In this document: positions 47,170 to 49,605 of the stretch, one piece after another
Layout of the letters: each line of letters opens with the position of its first letter
How positions within the stretch are numbered: the first letter of the stretch is position 1
Assembly (NCBI GenBank): GCA_026706385.1
Contig: JAPOYV010000034.1
Span: 1 to 49,605 of the forward strand
Length of the DNA: 49,605 nt
Direction: 5' to 3'
Source of the DNA: Gammaproteobacteria bacterium
GTDB lineage: Bacteria; Pseudomonadota; Gammaproteobacteria; Pseudomonadales; Azotimanducaceae
Translations under genes and position numbers: made by a program
Notes under the pieces: model-generated
The model's database searches: none
What the model was told of the DNA's origin: nothing
The model's input: only the letters and a program-made list of their open reading frames with translations

Positions 47170-49605
47170 CAGGCGCGGGCTTGCCGGGGGCAACTAACGG
47201 GCGCGCCCCGCTGGTTCACCTCGACGACAGCGTCGACGACGCCGTCCGGCGTGGCACGGTCATCACGCCTACGCGGCGCCTGGGGCGGGAACTGATCTAC
47301 GCCGTCCACTGCGACCGGGGTCGAGAGAGTGGCGCATGGCCGACGCCGGACGTCCTCGCGATCGATGCGTTTCTCGAGCGCTGCTACCGGGAATGCCAGG
47401 ACAATGCGGTACCGGGGACGGACGCATTGCTGCTGCCGGAGCGAATCCTGCCCTTCGCCCTCGCGCGCGCCGTGCCCGATCCCGCATGGCTACGCCACAT
47501 CGATACGTTCGCCGACGCTTGGCGGATCGCCAATCTGTATGGTGTTAGGAGCGCGGATCCCCGCCTCGGCGACACCGAGAACGGGCGCGCCTATGGGCGC
47601 TGGGCGGGAGCCTTCGAAAACCTGCTCACCGCCGAAGGGTGGATCACCAACGCCCAGCTTCCCGATCGCCTGATACGCCTCATCGACGGGCCGTCGGGTT
47701 GGCGACCAGCCATCGCGGCTGCGCTCGGCTTCGACGAGGCGGCCACCGCCGTCCGGCGCTTTCTTGCCGCGTCGAAAACACCAAGCCTCGCCCTGAACCC
47801 CGGAGCCCCGGCACGTTCGCTGAAGCTAGTCGCCACGACAAGCCACAGCCCAGACGATCGTCGGACCGGCGAGGCCGACGGGGAGGAACTCGCACTCGCC
47901 GCACAATGGGCGCGCGAACGACTCGCCGAAGACCCCGGTGCCCGGATTGGCGTCGTGGTCGCCGGCCTAGGGCCCGCATTCACCGCCATCCAGCGACGCT
48001 TCCATGCCGCGTGGCCCGATATCGGGAGCCCCGAGGCCTACGTCAACGTGAGCGGCGGCCTTGCGCTCGGTCAGGAGCCGGTCTGCCGCGATGCCCTGGA
48101 CGTCCTGGCGTTCACCGCCGACGGCCTCGACCACATAGGCCTGAAAGCGCTCGCGGCGTCGCCCTATCTCCACCTGCCGCTGCCCAGTCGTTTGCCGCGC
48201 CGGGCACGCCTCGAAGACCTCGAGTACTTCCCGGCCCTGCGCCGGGTGCACACGACGGTCGAGACCGCGAAGAAAACCCTGGGCTGGGGCGTGGGCGTGC
48301 GCCGAGTCCTCGAAGCCCTCGGGTGGCCGGCAGCGGAGCTCGCACGTCGCGAGACCCTGGCGTGCCGAGAGTTCGAAGACTGCCTTCGCGATTTCGACCT
48401 CGGCGTCGAAGTCGGGGCGGTCTCGAACTGGGCGACAGCCGTGGCTGCGCTGCGACGCCTCGCCAACACCAAGTTATTTGCACCGCAAGCGACCGGTCAT
48501 GCGCCGATCCAGGTGCTGGGCCGCACCGAGTCCATCGGCCTCACCTTCGACCACCTCTGGCTTGCCGGTATGCATCAAGACGGCTGGCCGTCCGTGCCGG
48601 AGCCCAATCCCTGGCTGCCGCTCGGCGTGCAACGCGCAGCGGGCGTCCCGGGCCTTTCGTTGGACCACGAAGGCGTGCGAGCCGATCGCATGACCACGCA
48701 TTGGCGTCGCGCCGCGCGCCATGTGGTCGCGAGCCTCACAGCAGGGTCGGACAAGAGGGGTGAACAACTCCCGTCCAGACTGGTTCGGGATTTCGAGCCC
48801 GTGGCGGTCGCCGACATCGTGCGCCAACCCGGCCTTGCCGCCCACGGCCATCCCTGGGCAAAGGCACGCGGAGTCGAGCTGGTCGACTACCTCGACGCCG
48901 CCGCGCCGCGTCTGCGCCACGTCGGCGAGACGCAACCCGGCGGTGCCGCCGTGCTCCAGGACCAGTCCCTGTGCCCGTTTCGAGCATGGGCGCGCCACCG
49001 CGTTGGCTTGCGCGAAGGCACTGTGCGCGATCGCTTCCCAACGGAGGGCGAACGAGGCGCGCTGGTGCACCGCGTGCTTGCCGAACTGTGCCGTCGCCAT
49101 CCCGCACGCGAGGATCTCACCGCAGTCGGTGAAGGCGAGATCGCTGCCGTGGTCGAAATGACGCTGCCCAGCGGTCACTGGCCCGCCACCTACCGCCAGC
49201 GGGAGTGCGCAAGACTGACCGTCCTCGCCCTCGAATGGCTCGCCGCGGAAACCCGGCGTGCGCAGTTCGTCGTGACGTCCGTGGAAGAGGCCGCAGAGGT
49301 CGACATCGGCGGCTTAAAGCTCAACCTGCGCATCGATCGCCTGGACCAGGTGCTCGCCGACCCGCAGGACGGTGGGCAAACCACGGGGGGCAACCTGTTG
49401 ATCGACTTCAAGACAGGGCCCGTGAGCATCAACCACTGGCGAGGGCCGCGACCCGAAGATCCGCAGCTCCCCTTGTACGCGGTGGCCACCAAGATCCCCG
49501 TCCATGGCGTGGCATTCGCACGCGTGCGGCCGCAGGAGTGCCGGTTGAGCGGCGTCGCGGACCGTACAGCCGTGCCCGGGCGGTTCGTCTCGGTCGAAGA
49601 CTTCG
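47166..49605 (+). CDS. RecB-like PD-(D/E)XK nuclease, probable DNA repair protein (partial)
   Basis: A reading frame open from GTG 47166 to the window end (813 codons), so the C-terminus is missing. It resembles the gammaproteobacterial 'probable DNA repair protein' family with an AddB/RecB-type layout. The N-terminus has VITPTRRLGRELIY, a degenerate helicase-like region follows, and RESIGLTFDHLWLAGMHQDGWP is a typical middle segment (LGRTESIGLTFDHLW). The nuclease core is LNLRIDRLDQ and LLIDFKTG near residue 720-750 (D-x-K). DQSLCPFRAWARHRVGL carries a cysteine that could bind an Fe-S cluster. GTG overlaps the permease stop, so translation is coupled. Confidence 0.85.
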   Translation, partial: MTGAGLPGATNGRAPLVHLDDSVDDAVRRGTVITPTRRLGRELIYAVHCDRGRESGAWPTPDVLAIDAFLERCYRECQDNAVPGTDALLLPERILPFALARAVPDPAWLRHIDTFADAWRIANLYGVRSADPRLGDTENGRAYGRWAGAFENLLTAEGWITNAQLPDRLIRLIDGPSGWRPAIAAALGFDEAATAVRRFLAASKTPSLALNPGAPARSLKLVATTSHSPDDRRTGEADGEELALAAQWARERLAEDPGARIGVVVAGLGPAFTAIQRRFHAAWPDIGSPEAYVNVSGGLALGQEPVCRDALDVLAFTADGLDHIGLKALAASPYLHLPLPSRLPRRARLEDLEYFPALRRVHTTVETAKKTLGWGVGVRRVLEALGWPAAELARRETLACREFEDCLRDFDLGVEVGAVSNWATAVAALRRLANTKLFAPQATGHAPIQVLGRTESIGLTFDHLWLAGMHQDGWPSVPEPNPWLPLGVQRAAGVPGLSLDHEGVRADRMTTHWRRAARHVVASLTAGSDKRGEQLPSRLVRDFEPVAVADIVRQPGLAAHGHPWAKARGVELVDYLDAAAPRLRHVGETQPGGAAVLQDQSLCPFRAWARHRVGLREGTVRDRFPTEGERGALVHRVLAELCRRHPAREDLTAVGEGEIAAVVEMTLPSGHWPATYRQRECARLTVLALEWLAAETRRAQFVVTSVEEAAEVDIGGLKLNLRIDRLDQVLADPQDGGQTTGGNLLIDFKTGPVSINHWRGPRPEDPQLPLYAVATKIPVHGVAFARVRPQECRLSGVADRTAVPGRFVSVEDF

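Overview
The window is a gene-dense, high-GC bacterial chromosome segment and most likely comes from a gammaproteobacterium. The main evidence is the order icd - cspD / clpS - clpA - infA - aat - trxB, with mnmA and purB on the other side of icd. This closely resembles the Pseudomonas-type arrangement. Gammaproteobacterial families such as a PA4642-like protein, ThrH, MetR and CysB agree with it. I see no phage, IS element, CRISPR array, tRNA or rRNA, so I cannot name a genus. Almost all coding space is accounted for by about 50 genes, many joined by 1-8 nt overlaps.

Layout. 0.2-5.6 kb: a phytanoyl-CoA dioxygenase-like oxygenase, a luciferase-like flavin oxidoreductase, a SixA-type phosphatase, an RNA m5C methyltransferase, a PNPOx-family protein and an ankyrin protein. 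5.6-7.7 kb: a MetR-like regulator, an HNH (DUF1524-type) nuclease and an orphan Vsr nuclease. 7.7-9.6 kb: an acyl-CoA carboxylase carboxyltransferase and a free-standing 73-aa biotin carrier. 9.7-13.7 kb: a PPi-type phosphofructokinase facing a DUF899 thioredoxin-fold protein and a K+-independent H+-pumping pyrophosphatase, which together form a pyrophosphate-energy cluster. 13.8-16.1 kb: a NatAB-like ABC exporter. 16.2-27.3 kb: the conserved housekeeping block (PA4642-like, trxB, aat, infA, clpA, clpS, cspD, icd, moaCDE, mnmA, purB). Here PurB is fused in frame to a GNAT acetyltransferase.

27.4-33.5 kb: isocitrate lyase and the methylcitrate-cycle genes prpB-prpC-prpD, followed by thrH. These genes let the cell grow on acetate, fatty acids or propionyl-CoA. 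33.7-36.7 kb: sulfur assimilation (an Fe-S APS/PAPS reductase, a small CxxC redox protein, CysB) with an SDR dehydrogenase. 36.7-40.2 kb: a 5'-nucleotidase, a DUF465 protein, a composite palindromic repeat, a VWA protein, a membrane-anchored J-domain protein, a TerB-like protein and an unlisted 39-aa membrane miniprotein. 40.4-49.6 kb: a TonB-dependent receptor, a YejABE-like peptide importer lacking its ATPase, and a RecB-like PD-(D/E)XK repair nuclease that overlaps the permease gene and runs off the window.

Most notable are the PurB-GNAT fusion, the PPi-PFK/H+-PPase pair, the composite hairpin repeat at 37.9 kb, the J-domain/TerB/miniprotein group, and the CysH-CxxC pair. No function was tested by database search. 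Family calls rest on motifs, length and gene order.
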